Source: Actinomycetes bacterium (lineage in GTDB: Bacteria > Actinomycetota > Thermoleophilia > BMS3ABIN01). From it: a stretch of 64,000 nt of DNA. Below are positions 1-8,712 of the stretch, piece after piece (position 1 is the stretch's first letter; the number at the start of each line of letters is the position of its first letter). The notes beneath the pieces are model-generated. The model saw nothing but the letters and a program-made list of their open reading frames with translations, had not been told where the DNA came from and did no database searches. A program made the translations under genes and the position numbers. The stretch spans positions 25,009 through 89,008 of the forward strand of contig JAJYOG010000005.1 in assembly GCA_021785935.1 (NCBI GenBank). The letters run 5' to 3'.

Positions 1-186
1 CACGTTCCTGTTACCCAGCTTGCTGCCCATGAAAGAGGTTTTCCAGGCAGCTACATACGGCTGGATTATGTGACAGCTATCGCAAAACTCAGGATTGTTG
101 GTATAGCGAACCCCCCAAATAGTCGCACCTACCACGACAATAAACAGTACTACAAGCGCCCCGGCCAAGATGGATCTGCCTCGCAT
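1..186 (-). CDS. NapC/NirT (NrfH-like) membrane cytochrome c, 3' part cut by the window edge
   Basis: Read on the minus strand from the ATG at 186-184, preceded by GGGAGAGG. The 62 visible residues have a short basic start, one membrane segment (about residues 6-27) and a CDSCH haem c motif at 35-39. A single N-terminal anchor followed closely by CxxCH is the layout of NapC/NirT/NrfH quinol dehydrogenases, which pass electrons from the quinol pool to periplasmic or extracellular reductases. Only one haem motif is visible because the rest lies outside the window, so the subfamily and haem count are unknown. It has its own promoter (262-291) and is divergent from the next gene. Confidence 0.72.
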   Translation of the reverse strand, partial: MRGRSILAGALVVLFIVVVGATIWGVRYTNNPEFCDSCHIIQPYVAAWKTSFMGSKLGNRNV

Positions 187-261
187 ATACCTCTCCCCAA
201 ATCAAGGAATATTACTGAGAACCTATACTACTCGTGCCATTTTGATACGCCGCCCGCCAAA

Positions 262-291
262 ATCGTACACTCTCAATACTATTGCTGTCAA
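262..291 (-). promoter_or_regulatory. sigma-A-type promoter for the NapC-like gene
   Basis: On the minus strand a perfect TTGACA (291-286) is followed after 18 bases by TACGAT (267-262). It lies about 75 bases upstream of the NapC-like start. The assignment rests on the match to consensus and its position. Confidence 0.5.
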
Positions 292-311
292 TATGATTAG
301 TTTAATTATTT

Positions 312-340
312 TTGACAAGTTTATCGCAATAGCTTAAAAT
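312..340 (+). promoter_or_regulatory. sigma-A-type promoter, plus strand
   Basis: TTGACA (312-317), a 17-base spacer and TAAAAT (335-340) form a near-consensus promoter facing away from the NapC-like gene. It would give a leader of about 270 bases before the small gene at 616. I recognise no structured RNA in that leader. A short CCCG/CGGG hairpin with a T run near 409-425 could end transcription early. Confidence 0.5.
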
Positions 341-564
341 CAATTCGCCATCCTGTCTTAAAGTGATGTTCTTGGCGTTCTGATGTTTTGGTACGTTTTC
401 AGGAAGCCCCGCGCTCGGGTTTTTGTTCATCAGCAACATTTATTGCTTAAATGTTCTGTTTTAAAACCTGAAAGCCTGCTTGCACCCGTTCGGAGCCATA
501 GATATTATTTCTTCCAGAAGGCAGGTAAGGGGCGGGCATCGAATATTAGTTATTGTATTCGCAT

Positions 565-577
565 GCGGTGGTATACT
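565..577 (+). promoter_or_regulatory. extended -10 promoter for the 44-residue membrane peptide
   Basis: TATACT at 572-577 is preceded by TGG, giving an extended -10 element (TGnTATACT). No good -35 is visible. It would start transcription about 30 bases before the GTG at 616, with the Shine-Dalgarno sequence in the leader. Confidence 0.35.
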
Positions 578-615
578 AAATTACAAACCACTATTTGCCC
601 TGGGAGGTGAAGACA

Positions 616-750
616 GTGCCGGTTGAAGCCATTATTTTTCTATTTTTCATTCTGGTGCTGGCCCCGGTAGTAGCGGTGCTCGCATACTGCGGTATCAGAG
701 GTACCTGCGGTCAGAGCGATGAAGAGGGCAAGGGTTCGCAAAAACCTTAA
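616..750 (+). CDS. 44-residue single-span membrane peptide, function unknown
   Basis: A GTG start at 616 has a strong ribosome binding site (GGGAGGTGA at 602-610). The frame gives 44 residues: an apolar stretch of about 20 residues from position 4, then a short Cys- and Gly-containing, mostly polar tail with two cysteines, ending at TAA 748-750. It is followed by the hairpin and T-run at 848-874. The predicted orientation is N-terminal anchor with the tail outside or in the cytosol; I cannot decide which. I recognise no family. The reality of the gene rests on the RBS, promoter and clean hydrophobic profile. Confidence 0.5.
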   Translation: MPVEAIIFLFFILVLAPVVAVLAYCGIRGTCGQSDEEGKGSQKP

Positions 751-847
751 GGCCCGATCGTCTCGCGGTTGGTGTAGATTTGGGGGATAAATAATAACGT
801 CCCGTGCCAGAAAATTTAAGGTTTATTCAGCAATTTATATTTTAAAA

Positions 848-874
848 AGGCTGCGATGAGAGCGCAGCCTTTTT
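848..874 (+). terminator. intrinsic terminator after the small membrane peptide
   Basis: AGGCTGCG (848-855) and CGCAGCCT (863-870) form an 8-bp stem with a 7-base loop, followed directly by a run of T. It lies about 100 bases after the TAA at 750. The ATG used here as the start of the next gene (856) sits in the loop. Confidence 0.65.
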
Positions 875-1461
875 CTTTGCGTCGATTGTTTTTGCGTCAA
901 TTTTTTTCGGCGGCTTTTTCGCTGGATGTCTTCACGGCGGTTTTGCTGATGATGCTAGTGATATGGACCGCGGGATGCGCAACCGATGAATCCCCCACTT
1001 CTGCTTCCTCGACTTCTGCTTCCCCCGCCTCTGCTTCTTCAACAGGAAATGCCCTGAAGGGAAATATTGCTTCCGGGGGCTCGACGGCTTACCAGTCAAG
1101 GGTTGTCTTTCATCCTTCAGACGGAAGCGAAGCGGCCTTGCTAATAGAAATCGCGCGCACGACCCAGGAGAGGGCTACCGGGCTGATGGACCGGTCCACA
1201 CTTGCGCCCGATGCCGGCATGATCTTTGTGTGGGATAAACCGGTAAGGGATTCATTCTGGATGAAGAACACCTACATCCCGTTATCAATTGCTTTTATCT
1301 CGCCGGACGGCACCATCGTGGACATCCAGGACATGCAGGCGTTATCGGTGGAGACTCATTCACCGCCCGTTAACTATATTTACGCAGTTGAAGCCAATCA
1401 GGGATGGTTCACGGCCCATGGGGTTAAGGCGGGAGACAACGCTGAATTTTTCGAGCGGTAA
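856..1461 (+). CDS. DUF192 family lipoprotein
   Basis: The C-terminal two thirds match the DUF192 fold: RATGLMDRSTL, a MIFVWDK strand, an SFWMKNTYIPLSIAFI strand pair and a final GVKAGD turn. The N-terminus has a basic start, a hydrophobic stretch and a lipobox-like TAGC near residue 41, followed by a Ser/Ala-rich low-complexity linker of about 30 residues. This points to a membrane-anchored extracytoplasmic protein. DUF192 proteins are small beta-barrels of unknown function. The start is uncertain: the ATG at 856 lies in the loop of a terminator hairpin, and later starts near 946-955 would still leave a signal sequence. It is convergent with whiG. Confidence 0.8.
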   Translation: MRAQPFSLRRLFLRQFFSAAFSLDVFTAVLLMMLVIWTAGCATDESPTSASSTSASPASASSTGNALKGNIASGGSTAYQSRVVFHPSDGSEAALLIEIARTTQERATGLMDRSTLAPDAGMIFVWDKPVRDSFWMKNTYIPLSIAFISPDGTIVDIQDMQALSVETHSPPVNYIYAVEANQGWFTAHGVKAGDNAEFFER

Positions 1462-1546
1462 CTAGCCAGAATCGCTAGCGTTAGTTCGTCCGTCGTAAGA
1501 TAGATCCGGCAGGGAATTACAGCGACGACTGAACTGCAAACCAGCG

Positions 1547-2335
1547 TCAGCTGAGCGGCGCCGGTTCCACCTGATCCTTAAGACGGCCCTTAAGCCGCAG
1601 GATCGCCTTCGTGTGGAGCTGTGAAACCCGCGACTCGGTGACACCGAGAACATCACCGATCTCACGCAGCGTCAATCCCTCATAATAGTAGAGGGCGATG
1701 ACGATCTTTTCCCGCTCGGGCAGATTCGAAATCGCATGCGCCAGGCGTTCCTTCACTTCATTGATGTCAACGACTTCTGCGGGATTCTTGCTCTGGCGAT
1801 CCTCGATGGTATCGATTAGCGCTACCGATTCGGTGCCGGTGCTCGAAATTGTCCAGAGTTCTTCCAGGGCGACAATCGAGCTGGAGCTAATGCGGGTGAG
1901 GGCGTCCTGGAATTCTTCATCGGTCATGCCCATGTCCTTGGCCATTTCCTGATCAGTGGGAGCGCGGTGCAGCTTGTTCTCCAGCGCGGCGCTGCATTTT
2001 TCTATCTGCCGGGCGATGCTGCGCACCGATCGCGGAACCCAGTCCAGCGAGCGGAGTTCATCGAGAATGGATCCCTTAATGCGGGTGATGGCGTAGGTTT
2101 CGAATTTGATATTGCGCTCCGGCTCAAAACGCTCGAGGGCTCCGATGAGCCCGAGCAGGCCATAGCTGATAAGGTCGGATTCATCCACATGTGAAGGAAA
2201 ATTGGTGCCCATGCGGCCGGCTACATATTTTACGAGCGGCGCGTAGTTAAGGATGAGCCGGTCCCGTGCCTTGGCATCGCCTTCCTGTTTATAGAGGCGC
2301 CATAGTTCGATTATTTCCTTATCTTCTTCCGGCAT
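1547..2335 (-). CDS. whiG: RNA polymerase sigma factor, FliA/WhiG family
   Basis: A 262-residue sigma-70 family protein lacking region 1.1. Region 2 (about 50-98) contains the core-binding ESDLISYGLLGLIGALERF segment and the -10-binding FETYAITRIKGSILDELR. Region 3 follows, and region 4 (about 205-250) has the helix-turn-helix LTLREIGDVLGVTESRVSQ. In flagellated bacteria this family drives flagellar and chemotaxis genes. In actinomycetes WhiG starts sporulation, and the position after dprA-xerC is the usual actinobacterial one. It is last in the rplS-to-whiG run. No anti-sigma gene is visible beside it. Confidence 0.88.
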   Translation of the reverse strand: MPEEDKEIIELWRLYKQEGDAKARDRLILNYAPLVKYVAGRMGTNFPSHVDESDLISYGLLGLIGALERFEPERNIKFETYAITRIKGSILDELRSLDWVPRSVRSIARQIEKCSAALENKLHRAPTDQEMAKDMGMTDEEFQDALTRISSSSIVALEELWTISSTGTESVALIDTIEDRQSKNPAEVVDINEVKERLAHAISNLPEREKIVIALYYYEGLTLREIGDVLGVTESRVSQLHTKAILRLKGRLKDQVEPAPLS

Positions 2336-2435
2336 GTCTCTCCTGGTCGGAAATTGTCATTCGATTCATTAGCTTTGCACGACAGCACCATGGTTTTCAA
2401 CCCGGGGCGGCTTTCTTCTGCCCCGTTCCAAGCCG

Positions 2436-3383
2436 CTAGCTGCGTGCACGGGGGTGTGAGCGCTCGTAAACCCGCCGCAGATGCGCTCCACTAACGTGTG
2501 TGTACCGCTGTGTCGTCGAAATCGATGCATGCCCCAATAGCTCTTGAACTGCCCGGAGATCCGCTCCGCCTTCCAACAGGTGCGTGGCGAAGCAGTGCCT
2601 GAAAACGTGCGATGACGTTTTCGTCTCCACCGCAGCCTTGCGTACGTATTTTATAGTGCGCCGGCGAATATCCGAAGTCCCGAGCTGATTGCCCCTCGAC
2701 GAGAGGAAAAGCGCTTCGGGTTCGGCGCCGCCTTCTTCAACTGATTCGGGCAGCAGCTCCGGCCGGCCTTTTTTGATATATTCCCTGACAGCGGCCAAAG
2801 CAATCTCCCCCACCGGCAATATACGTGTTTTATTTCCTTTGCCGGTGACGCGGATCTCTTCTTGCTCGAAATCAACCTCCGCGACCATGAGATTGACTAC
2901 TTCTTCGCTCCTGAGACCACAGCCGTAAAGCAATTCGAAAATGGCCAGATCGCGCAATCCCAGAGGTTTGGCTGTATCGATCGCCCGCAGAAAAGCCTCG
3001 ATCTCGTACGGTCTGAGCACCGCCGGCAACTTTTTGGGCAGCTTCGGCGATGATAGAGCTTCGGCCGGGCTGGCGTCTACTAGACCTTCAGAGCGGCAGA
3101 AACGGAAAAGTCCGCGGACAGCCGAAAGCTTCCTGCTGATGCTCGACTTCTCATACCTGGAAGTGGCCAGATGAGCGGCATAACGTCTCAGAAAACGGTA
3201 ATCTACCGCTTTTGGAAACTCCCTTTGGTCGCGAGCAACGTAGCGCAGAAAATGGCGGCAATCGCGGCGATAAGCCACGACTGTCTTTTGCGAACAGCCA
3301 GACTGGTTCAAAGAGACAAGGTATCGCTCCAGGATGTCCAGGTCCTGCTGCCGCGCTTCTCCTTTTTTATATGCGGCTTCCAA
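2436..3383 (-). CDS. xerC: tyrosine recombinase XerC/XerD
   Basis: A 315-residue site-specific recombinase with an N-terminal SAM-like DNA-binding domain (about 15-105) and a C-terminal catalytic domain. The full active site is visible: R158 in GCGLRSEE, K182 in TGKGNKTR, H259 and R262 in SHVFRH, H285 in ELLGHAS and nucleophile Y294 in TTQRYTHV. Xer enzymes resolve chromosome dimers at dif with FtsK. Its place between dprA and whiG is a conserved housekeeping context, which argues against a phage integrase. Whether it is the C or D paralogue cannot be told from one sequence. Confidence 0.88.
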   Translation of the reverse strand: MEAAYKKGEARQQDLDILERYLVSLNQSGCSQKTVVAYRRDCRHFLRYVARDQREFPKAVDYRFLRRYAAHLATSRYEKSSISRKLSAVRGLFRFCRSEGLVDASPAEALSSPKLPKKLPAVLRPYEIEAFLRAIDTAKPLGLRDLAIFELLYGCGLRSEEVVNLMVAEVDFEQEEIRVTGKGNKTRILPVGEIALAAVREYIKKGRPELLPESVEEGGAEPEALFLSSRGNQLGTSDIRRRTIKYVRKAAVETKTSSHVFRHCFATHLLEGGADLRAVQELLGHASISTTQRYTHVSGAHLRRVYERSHPRARS

Positions 3384-3477
3384 TTATGCGGCTTCCAATT
3401 AATATCAATTTGCTGCCAATTGTCATATTTTCGACGCCGAGGCGTCCAGTTCCTTGAAAGTACTTACTTCATGACCC

Positions 3478-4677
3478 CTAGCGGCTATAGCCGCGGCCGG
3501 GGACCATGTGCGCGAGGCCGTTTAGTTCCAGGGATATGAGGGCGGCGGCGGCGCTGGCGCCGTCAATGCCGGCGAGTGTGGCCAGGCGGTCCTGGTGCTG
3601 AGGGCGTTCTTCGAGGACGAGAATAATTTTGGCTTCAACTGGGGTGAGCCGGGATGGCGCGGCGTTGGTTAATGTGGATGGATTGGCGCCAGTCAGATCA
3701 AGTGTCAGATAGTCTGGAAACGCGCGCGGAGATTTGGTGGTGATATCTATCCCGAGACTTTCGAAAACATCATCAGCGCTCGTTACCGCGGCGGCTCCGC
3801 TTCTTATTAGTTGATGCGGCCCGGCGGATAGATCCGAGAAGATGCTTCCCGGTACAGCGAAGACTTCACGGCCCTCCTCAAGGCTGAAGTCGGCGGTAAT
3901 CAAAGCACCGCTCTTTTCTTTTGCCTCGACGACGACGACGGCATCAGCTAGGCCAGCCATAACGCGGTTGCGTGCGGGAAAACGCCAGGCCTGCGGTTTG
4001 GTTCCCGGTGGATATTCGGAAATGATAAGGCCATGCTCAAGCAAAGAGCCATAAAGATTGCGATTGCCGCGCGGATAGATGACATCGGGTCCGCAGCCGA
4101 GCACGGCGATACTGCCACCCCTCTCCTCAACCGAGCCGCGGTGAGCGGCGGCATCGATCCCGAGCGCCATGCCGCTGATGATGCAGGATCCGTTAGAGGC
4201 GAGTCCGCGAGCTATCCTGGCCGCCGCGTCGATGCCGTAATCCGAAGCGGCGCGGGCGCCGACGATGGCTACTCGCGTTCTTTGTATAAATTCAGTTAGT
4301 TTATCAACACCTCCGCGTATAAAGAGCGCCGGGGGCGGATCGTGTATCTGCGCAAGAGGCTGTGGGTAGTCTTCATCCCCGAGGGCAATCATGTGTAGAT
4401 CGCTGCGCGTTAACTCCGCAAAAGCGGATGCGATTGAAAAACTTTTCCTGAACGCATTTAGGCGAGCCAGTCCCGGTTTTGGCAGTTTCAGGCGGTCGGC
4501 GATGGCACGATCGGTGCCGCTCCAGATCTCTAGCGGCTTCAACTTTCCTGTGGGCACTCGCAGAGGCCAGCCGTACTCGGCCAGGAAACACGAAAGCGCC
4601 AACGCCGCTTCGCGGTTCGCGGACTTGCGGCGCTCCCGCCTGCGCTCATGAATGTTATTGTCGCGGTTAGCTACCAT
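3478..4677 (-). CDS. dprA: DNA-protecting protein DprA (Smf)
   Basis: A Rossmann-like DprA domain binds incoming single-stranded DNA and loads RecA during transformation. Visible motifs are VAIVGARAASDYG, the SGMALGIDAAAH segment, GGSIAVLGCGPDVIYP and FPARNRVMAGLADAVVVVEA. A C-terminal winged-helix (DML1-like) domain follows near LTPVEAKIILVLEE. The start is placed at the ATG at 4677 because GGAAGGG lies just upstream; it overlaps the end of comM by 11 bases. A longer frame reaching 4743 would overlap comM more and lacks a site. The product is 399 residues. Confidence 0.88.
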   Translation of the reverse strand: MVANRDNNIHERRRERRKSANREAALALSCFLAEYGWPLRVPTGKLKPLEIWSGTDRAIADRLKLPKPGLARLNAFRKSFSIASAFAELTRSDLHMIALGDEDYPQPLAQIHDPPPALFIRGGVDKLTEFIQRTRVAIVGARAASDYGIDAAARIARGLASNGSCIISGMALGIDAAAHRGSVEERGGSIAVLGCGPDVIYPRGNRNLYGSLLEHGLIISEYPPGTKPQAWRFPARNRVMAGLADAVVVVEAKEKSGALITADFSLEEGREVFAVPGSIFSDLSAGPHQLIRSGAAAVTSADDVFESLGIDITTKSPRAFPDYLTLDLTGANPSTLTNAAPSRLTPVEAKIILVLEERPQHQDRLATLAGIDGASAAAALISLELNGLAHMVPGRGYSR

Positions 4678-6223
4678 CCCAACCCTTCCGGTCGATGGCG
4701 CGGTAACTGATGGCTTCTGCCAGATGCGATGGACCGATGTCATCGGCGTCGTCTAGATCCGCGATTGTGCGTGCCACCTTGAGGATGCGGTGATGGGCAC
4801 GGGCGCTTAAGGCTAACCGGTCTATGGCTCCCTCCAGCAGGCGCGTGGCCGGCGGGTCTAACCGGCAAAATTTTTCGGCCAGTCGCGTGTTCATCTGGGC
4901 GTTGCAAAAAACTCCATCCTCCGCCTGCTTAGGAGCTTGCAGCCTGGATGACTGGCGCTCGCGGGCGGCACTTACTCGGGCGGCGACTTTTGAGGACGGC
5001 TCCCTGGGCGAATCTTCGAGCATCTCTTGCCTGCCGAGACCGGGTACCTCCACGGCCACATCGATGCGGTCCAGAAGCGGCCCACTAACTCGTCCGCGGT
5101 ACGAAGCGATCCTGTGGGGAAGGCAGATGCACTGCTGCCGGGGATCGCCCAGGTGTCCGCAGGGGCAGGGATTCATGGCGGCGACGAGCATGAAACTGGC
5201 CGGATAGGTTACCCGTGCGAGCGCCCGGGAGATAGAGACGCTGCCATCCTCCATGGGCTGGCGCAGCGTTTCGAGCGCAAGGCGCGAAAATTCCGGCAGC
5301 TCGTCGAGGAATAAAACCCCCAGGTGCGATAAGCTGACCTCGCCTGGCCGGGGCGATCCTCCACCGCCGGCAAGCCCCACATGAGAAATTGTGTGATGCG
5401 GCGAGCGGAACGGTCTTCTGGAAATGAGTGAGCCTCCAGCGGAAAGAAGACCGGCGACGCTGTAAATTCTCGTCACCTCGACCGCTTCGCGGATGCCGAG
5501 CGGCGGCAGGATCGAGGGCAGGCGCCTGGCCAGCATGGTTTTGCCCGAGCCCGGAGGCCCGATCATGAGCAGATTGTGGCCGCCAGCGGCGCAGACTTCA
5601 AGCGCCCGGCGGGCGTGCTGCTGGCCCTTGACGTCAGCGAGGTCAAGACTACCGCCGTTGTTATTACTTTCAATGAGAGCTACGACATCCACACGAATGG
5701 GAGCGATCGTAATCTCATCCTGCAGAAACTTGACCGCCTGCTTGAGATTGTCGACCGCGATGATTTCGATGCCCTCAACCAGCGCGGCCTCCTTGGCGTT
5801 GGCGGCCGGCAGCAGCACTCCCCTGTGCCCAGTCTTGCGGGCGCCTTCGGCGATTGAAAGCGCCCCGTTGATACGCCTGATACCGCCGTCGAGCGACAAC
5901 TCCCCCGCGGCGCTGTATCCGGCGAGGCGCTTCTGCTTGAGTTGACCGGAAGCAGCCAGAAGCGAGAGTGCAATCGGGAGGTCGAAAGCGGGTCCCTCCT
6001 TGCGCACATCAGCCGGCGCCAGATTTACCGTAATTCGCCTAAGGGGAAATTCATAGCCGGAATTGGACATGCCAGCGCGGACGCGTTCTTTGGATTCGCG
6101 GACGGCGGCGTCGGGAAGGCCCACCATGTTAAAAGCGGGAAGACCCCATCCCAGATCGGTTTCGACCTCGACCGGGCAGGCATCCATGCCTATTACCGCA
6201 TGGCTGTGTAATCTCGCAAGCAT
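4667..6223 (-). CDS. comM: YifB/ComM family Mg-chelatase-like AAA+ ATPase
   Basis: The N-terminal part is a Lon-protease-like S16 fold (GMDACPVEVETDLGWGLP, then FNMVGLPDAAVRESKERV). The AAA+ domain has Walker A GPPGSGKTML and Walker B VLFLDELPEF, and the C-terminus is the Mg-chelatase-related lid. In transformable bacteria ComM is a branch-migration helicase acting after DprA. The start is taken as the ATG at 6223, because AAAGGAG (6239-6233) lies 8 bases upstream of it. The GTG at 6232 overlaps the ribosome site. Length is about 518 residues. dprA overlaps its 3' end, so the two are translationally linked. Confidence 0.9.
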   Translation of the reverse strand: MLARLHSHAVIGMDACPVEVETDLGWGLPAFNMVGLPDAAVRESKERVRAGMSNSGYEFPLRRITVNLAPADVRKEGPAFDLPIALSLLAASGQLKQKRLAGYSAAGELSLDGGIRRINGALSIAEGARKTGHRGVLLPAANAKEAALVEGIEIIAVDNLKQAVKFLQDEITIAPIRVDVVALIESNNNGGSLDLADVKGQQHARRALEVCAAGGHNLLMIGPPGSGKTMLARRLPSILPPLGIREAVEVTRIYSVAGLLSAGGSLISRRPFRSPHHTISHVGLAGGGGSPRPGEVSLSHLGVLFLDELPEFSRLALETLRQPMEDGSVSISRALARVTYPASFMLVAAMNPCPCGHLGDPRQQCICLPHRIASYRGRVSGPLLDRIDVAVEVPGLGRQEMLEDSPREPSSKVAARVSAARERQSSRLQAPKQAEDGVFCNAQMNTRLAEKFCRLDPPATRLLEGAIDRLALSARAHHRILKVARTIADLDDADDIGPSHLAEAISYRAIDRKGWDGS

Positions 6224-6321
6224 CGGCATCACTCCTTTGAGGAGGATGCTCCCGCGGCGGGGATCAGCGTGGGGTTGTCAGATTACCAGATGGTGAGTTG
6301 TTTGGCAAAGAGGCGTCTGAT

Positions 6322-6723
6322 TCAGCAGAAAGCGTTTTCAATATGCGTAATTTCTTCCCTACCCTCCATGATCGAGATGACATCGAAACGGAAATCGCAC
6401 TCGCGCAGCCCGCGGTCTCCCTGATGCGCGGCGATCCACATCATAGCCATACGCCTGATCTGATTCTGTTTTCGGAGGCCGACGGCCTCGAAGGGCTCGC
6501 CATATTTGCGGTTTCTGCGGGTTTTAACCTCGATGAAGGCGATGATGTTGCCGCGCCTGGCAATAATGTCTATCTCGCCGTAGCGGCTGCGGAAGTTGAC
6601 CTGCAGGATGAAGTAACCATGACTTTCGAGGTGTTGGCGGGCGGCATCCTCGCCGGACTGTCCGAGAGCGCGGCGATGATCGCCCGGGGAGCGCCCAGCT
6701 CCGACTTCACCGGCCCGGCTCAA
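6322..6723 (-). CDS. yraN: UPF0102 family YraN nuclease-like protein
   Basis: A 133-residue protein with the PD-(D/E)XK-type core of the family: LGQSGEDAARQHLESHGY, then FRSRYGEIDIIARRG and FIEVKTRR, which together supply the acidic and lysine residues of a nuclease site. The cellular role is unproven. It is normally found next to rnhB and comM, as here. A TTG start at 6723, 3 bases after the rnhB stop codon, is used with GGTAGG just upstream. A start at a later codon would still keep the core. Confidence 0.85.
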   Translation of the reverse strand: MSRAGEVGAGRSPGDHRRALGQSGEDAARQHLESHGYFILQVNFRSRYGEIDIIARRGNIIAFIEVKTRRNRKYGEPFEAVGLRKQNQIRRMAMMWIAAHQGDRGLRECDFRFDVISIMEGREEITHIENAFC

Positions 6724-6725
6724 AC

Positions 6726-7466
6726 CTACCCGTGGTCGCTGCGGAGAATGGTCTTACCTTGAGCAGTAGTATCACGTGGAGTCTGTGCCTCACCGTCTTC
6801 GAATAATGTCTCCGAAATTCGCGGCAGCGTCACATTGAACGAACGGCGATGCTGCGGCGAGTAACCATGCGCGGCGATAGCTTCGCGGTGGTCAAGCGAT
6901 CCATAACCCATGTGGCGCGAGAAGCCATACTCCGGATATTGCTCGTGCAGTTTCAGCATCAGGCGGTCCCTGATTACCTTGGCGACGATTGAAGCCGCGG
7001 CGATGCAGGCGCTTTTGGTATCGCCCTTGGTGATCGCCTGATGCTCGACCTGGCAATCCGGCAGCTGTTGCCTGCCGTCAACGAGCGCTGTTTTCGGGCA
7101 GGGTTCCAGCGACTCGAGGCTTCTGGCAAGCACACGCAGGTTGGTCTTGTGCAGGCCGCATTCATCGATGGTGCGGCTGGAATAGCTGATGACGGAAAAG
7201 CGGGATATGTTTCGCAGGATCAGGGGATAGAGGCGCTTGCGCGCAACCGCGGTCAGTTTCTTGGAATCGCCCAGGCCTTTGAGTGTGGCCGCAAGCGTTT
7301 CAATATCAAGACGGGAGTAATCGAGGGTCACGGCGGCGGCCACGATGGGACCGGCAAGGCAACCGCGTCCGACTTCATCGGCGCCCGCCATCTCCCCCGC
7401 TCCGCCGCACATCTCCAGGTCATACTCAAACAGAATCGCGGCTGGGGAAGTTTCGGTGGCGGCCAT
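6726..7466 (-). CDS. rnhB: ribonuclease HII
   Basis: RNase HII nicks RNA in RNA-DNA hybrids and removes single ribonucleotides from DNA. The N-terminal AGADEVGRGCLAGP motif carries the first catalytic Asp-Glu pair (D30, E31). A later Asp in TALVDGRQ and the SIVAKVIRD segment complete the metal site. The protein is 246 residues; the last 25 or so form a non-conserved tail. ATG start at 7466, 8 bases after the lepB stop, which suggests co-translation. Confidence 0.9.
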   Translation of the reverse strand: MAATETSPAAILFEYDLEMCGGAGEMAGADEVGRGCLAGPIVAAAVTLDYSRLDIETLAATLKGLGDSKKLTAVARKRLYPLILRNISRFSVISYSSRTIDECGLHKTNLRVLARSLESLEPCPKTALVDGRQQLPDCQVEHQAITKGDTKSACIAAASIVAKVIRDRLMLKLHEQYPEYGFSRHMGYGSLDHREAIAAHGYSPQHRRSFNVTLPRISETLFEDGEAQTPRDTTAQGKTILRSDHG

Positions 7467-7473
7467 ATCTATC

Positions 7474-8004
7474 CTAATTCAATTGGCCCAGGCGCCCAGG
7501 GGGCCAGTAGGTGAAAAAGGCTTTGCCGATAACGCTATCCACCGGCAGCCAGGGAGGATCCCAGAAACGGGCGTCAAGGCTGTCGGTGCGGTTATCCCCC
7601 ATCACAAAAACATTGCCGGGCGGAATCGTTGTCGGGGGGAAATTGCTGACATCGGCCACCAATGGATTGATATAATTCTCTACTTGTGGTTCACCGTTAA
7701 CGATGACCTGTCCACGCCTGACCTCAACCGTGTCGCCTCCGAGAGCAATAACCCTTTTGACGAAATCGGTGCCGGGATCGGTGGGAGCGGGAAAGACGAT
7801 GATGTCACCGCGCTGGATCTCGCCGTAGCGGTAGGCTAGCCGGTTTACCAGCAAACGATCCCCAGGATCAATCGTCGGGACCATCGACGGAGTGGGAATC
7901 TGGAAAGGTTTGATCAGGTAGGCCTGGCAGACCCAGGCGACGATGACGGCGCCAAGGATTATCCCGATGGTTTCGAGGATACTGCGGGCGACGCTGCGGG
8001 GCAT
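7474..8004 (-). CDS. lepB: signal peptidase I
   Basis: A membrane-bound type I signal peptidase that removes signal peptides from exported proteins. One N-terminal membrane segment (about 10-30) is followed by the serine motif PTPSMVPTI (nucleophile S40), the lysine motif FVKRVIALGGD (general base K83) and the C-terminal GDNRTDSLDAR box. With 176 residues it is the short Gram-positive form. Between rplS and rnhB, the standard place. Confidence 0.92.
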   Translation of the reverse strand: MPRSVARSILETIGIILGAVIVAWVCQAYLIKPFQIPTPSMVPTIDPGDRLLVNRLAYRYGEIQRGDIIVFPAPTDPGTDFVKRVIALGGDTVEVRRGQVIVNGEPQVENYINPLVADVSNFPPTTIPPGNVFVMGDNRTDSLDARFWDPPWLPVDSVIGKAFFTYWPPGRLGQLN

Positions 8005-8020
8005 CAGAGAATCCGGAAGT

Positions 8021-8368
8021 CTAGCGCTGCTTTTCCCGGACCTTGGCTTTCTTGCCGACCTTACCGCGCAGGTAATAAAGCTTGGCGCGGCGGACGTCGC
8101 CGATGCTCAGGACTTCGATCTTGCTGATCTTCGGGGAATGGAGCGGGAATGTACGCTCGACGCCAACGCCGAAGGAATGCTTGCGCACGGTGAAAGTCTC
8201 GCGTGAGCCCTCGCCCTGGCGCTTGATGACAATGCCCTGGAAAACCTGGATACGGCTGCGGGTTCCCTCAATAACCTGGAAGTGTACCTTGACGGTATCC
8301 CCGGCCTTGAACTGGGGTATTCCCTTGCGGAGCTGCTGCTCCTCGAGCCTGGCTATGGTCTGATTCAT
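8021..8368 (-). CDS. rplS: 50S ribosomal protein L19
   Basis: A 115-residue L19 with the family blocks [38 protein letters not shown] and [15 protein letters not shown]. It sits at the interface of the two ribosomal subunits. The ATG at 8368 is preceded by GGGGAG. It is the first gene after the promoter at 8497-8525, so here rplS heads a separate transcript instead of following trmD. Confidence 0.95.
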   Translation of the reverse strand: MNQTIARLEEQQLRKGIPQFKAGDTVKVHFQVIEGTRSRIQVFQGIVIKRQGEGSRETFTVRKHSFGVGVERTFPLHSPKISKIEVLSIGDVRRAKLYYLRGKVGKKAKVREKQR

Positions 8369-8496
8369 GAATTTCTCCCCGCTTCTGCTGGAAACGGCCG
8401 CCTGTTGCGGCCTGTCTACGCCGGATTTGCGGCCTAATTGGCGCCTGGTTGCCGCCCAACCCGGCGATTTTCTATATCAATGGTGCCAAGTTCGAG

Positions 8497-8525
8497 ATTT
8501 TAGAGGTTTTTTGGAGGGAATGCAA
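8497..8525 (-). promoter_or_regulatory. rplS: promoter of the rplS-lepB-rnhB-yraN-comM-dprA-xerC-whiG run
   Basis: On the minus strand TTGCAT (8525-8520), a 17-base spacer and TAAAAT (8502-8497). This gives a leader of about 120 bases before rplS. Nothing else in the 8369-8712 gap looks like a gene. Leader-mediated control of ribosomal proteins is common, but I see no recognised motif here. Confidence 0.5.
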
Positions 8526-8712
8526 TATAAGGCGGGCAACCTGGTACTGGTTTTGATATCAAGCGGCCCCTTATTTCCTCAATTTTAACTTCATTGCTGT
8601 CAAAGTTGCTCTCAAAATATGGAGCCTCCAGGAAACTCAGTGTTGTTCATTGGAGTTGGAGTTGAGTTTGCTGGCAGGATTCGTCTAGAGAGGTACTGCC
8701 AGCGATATAAGG

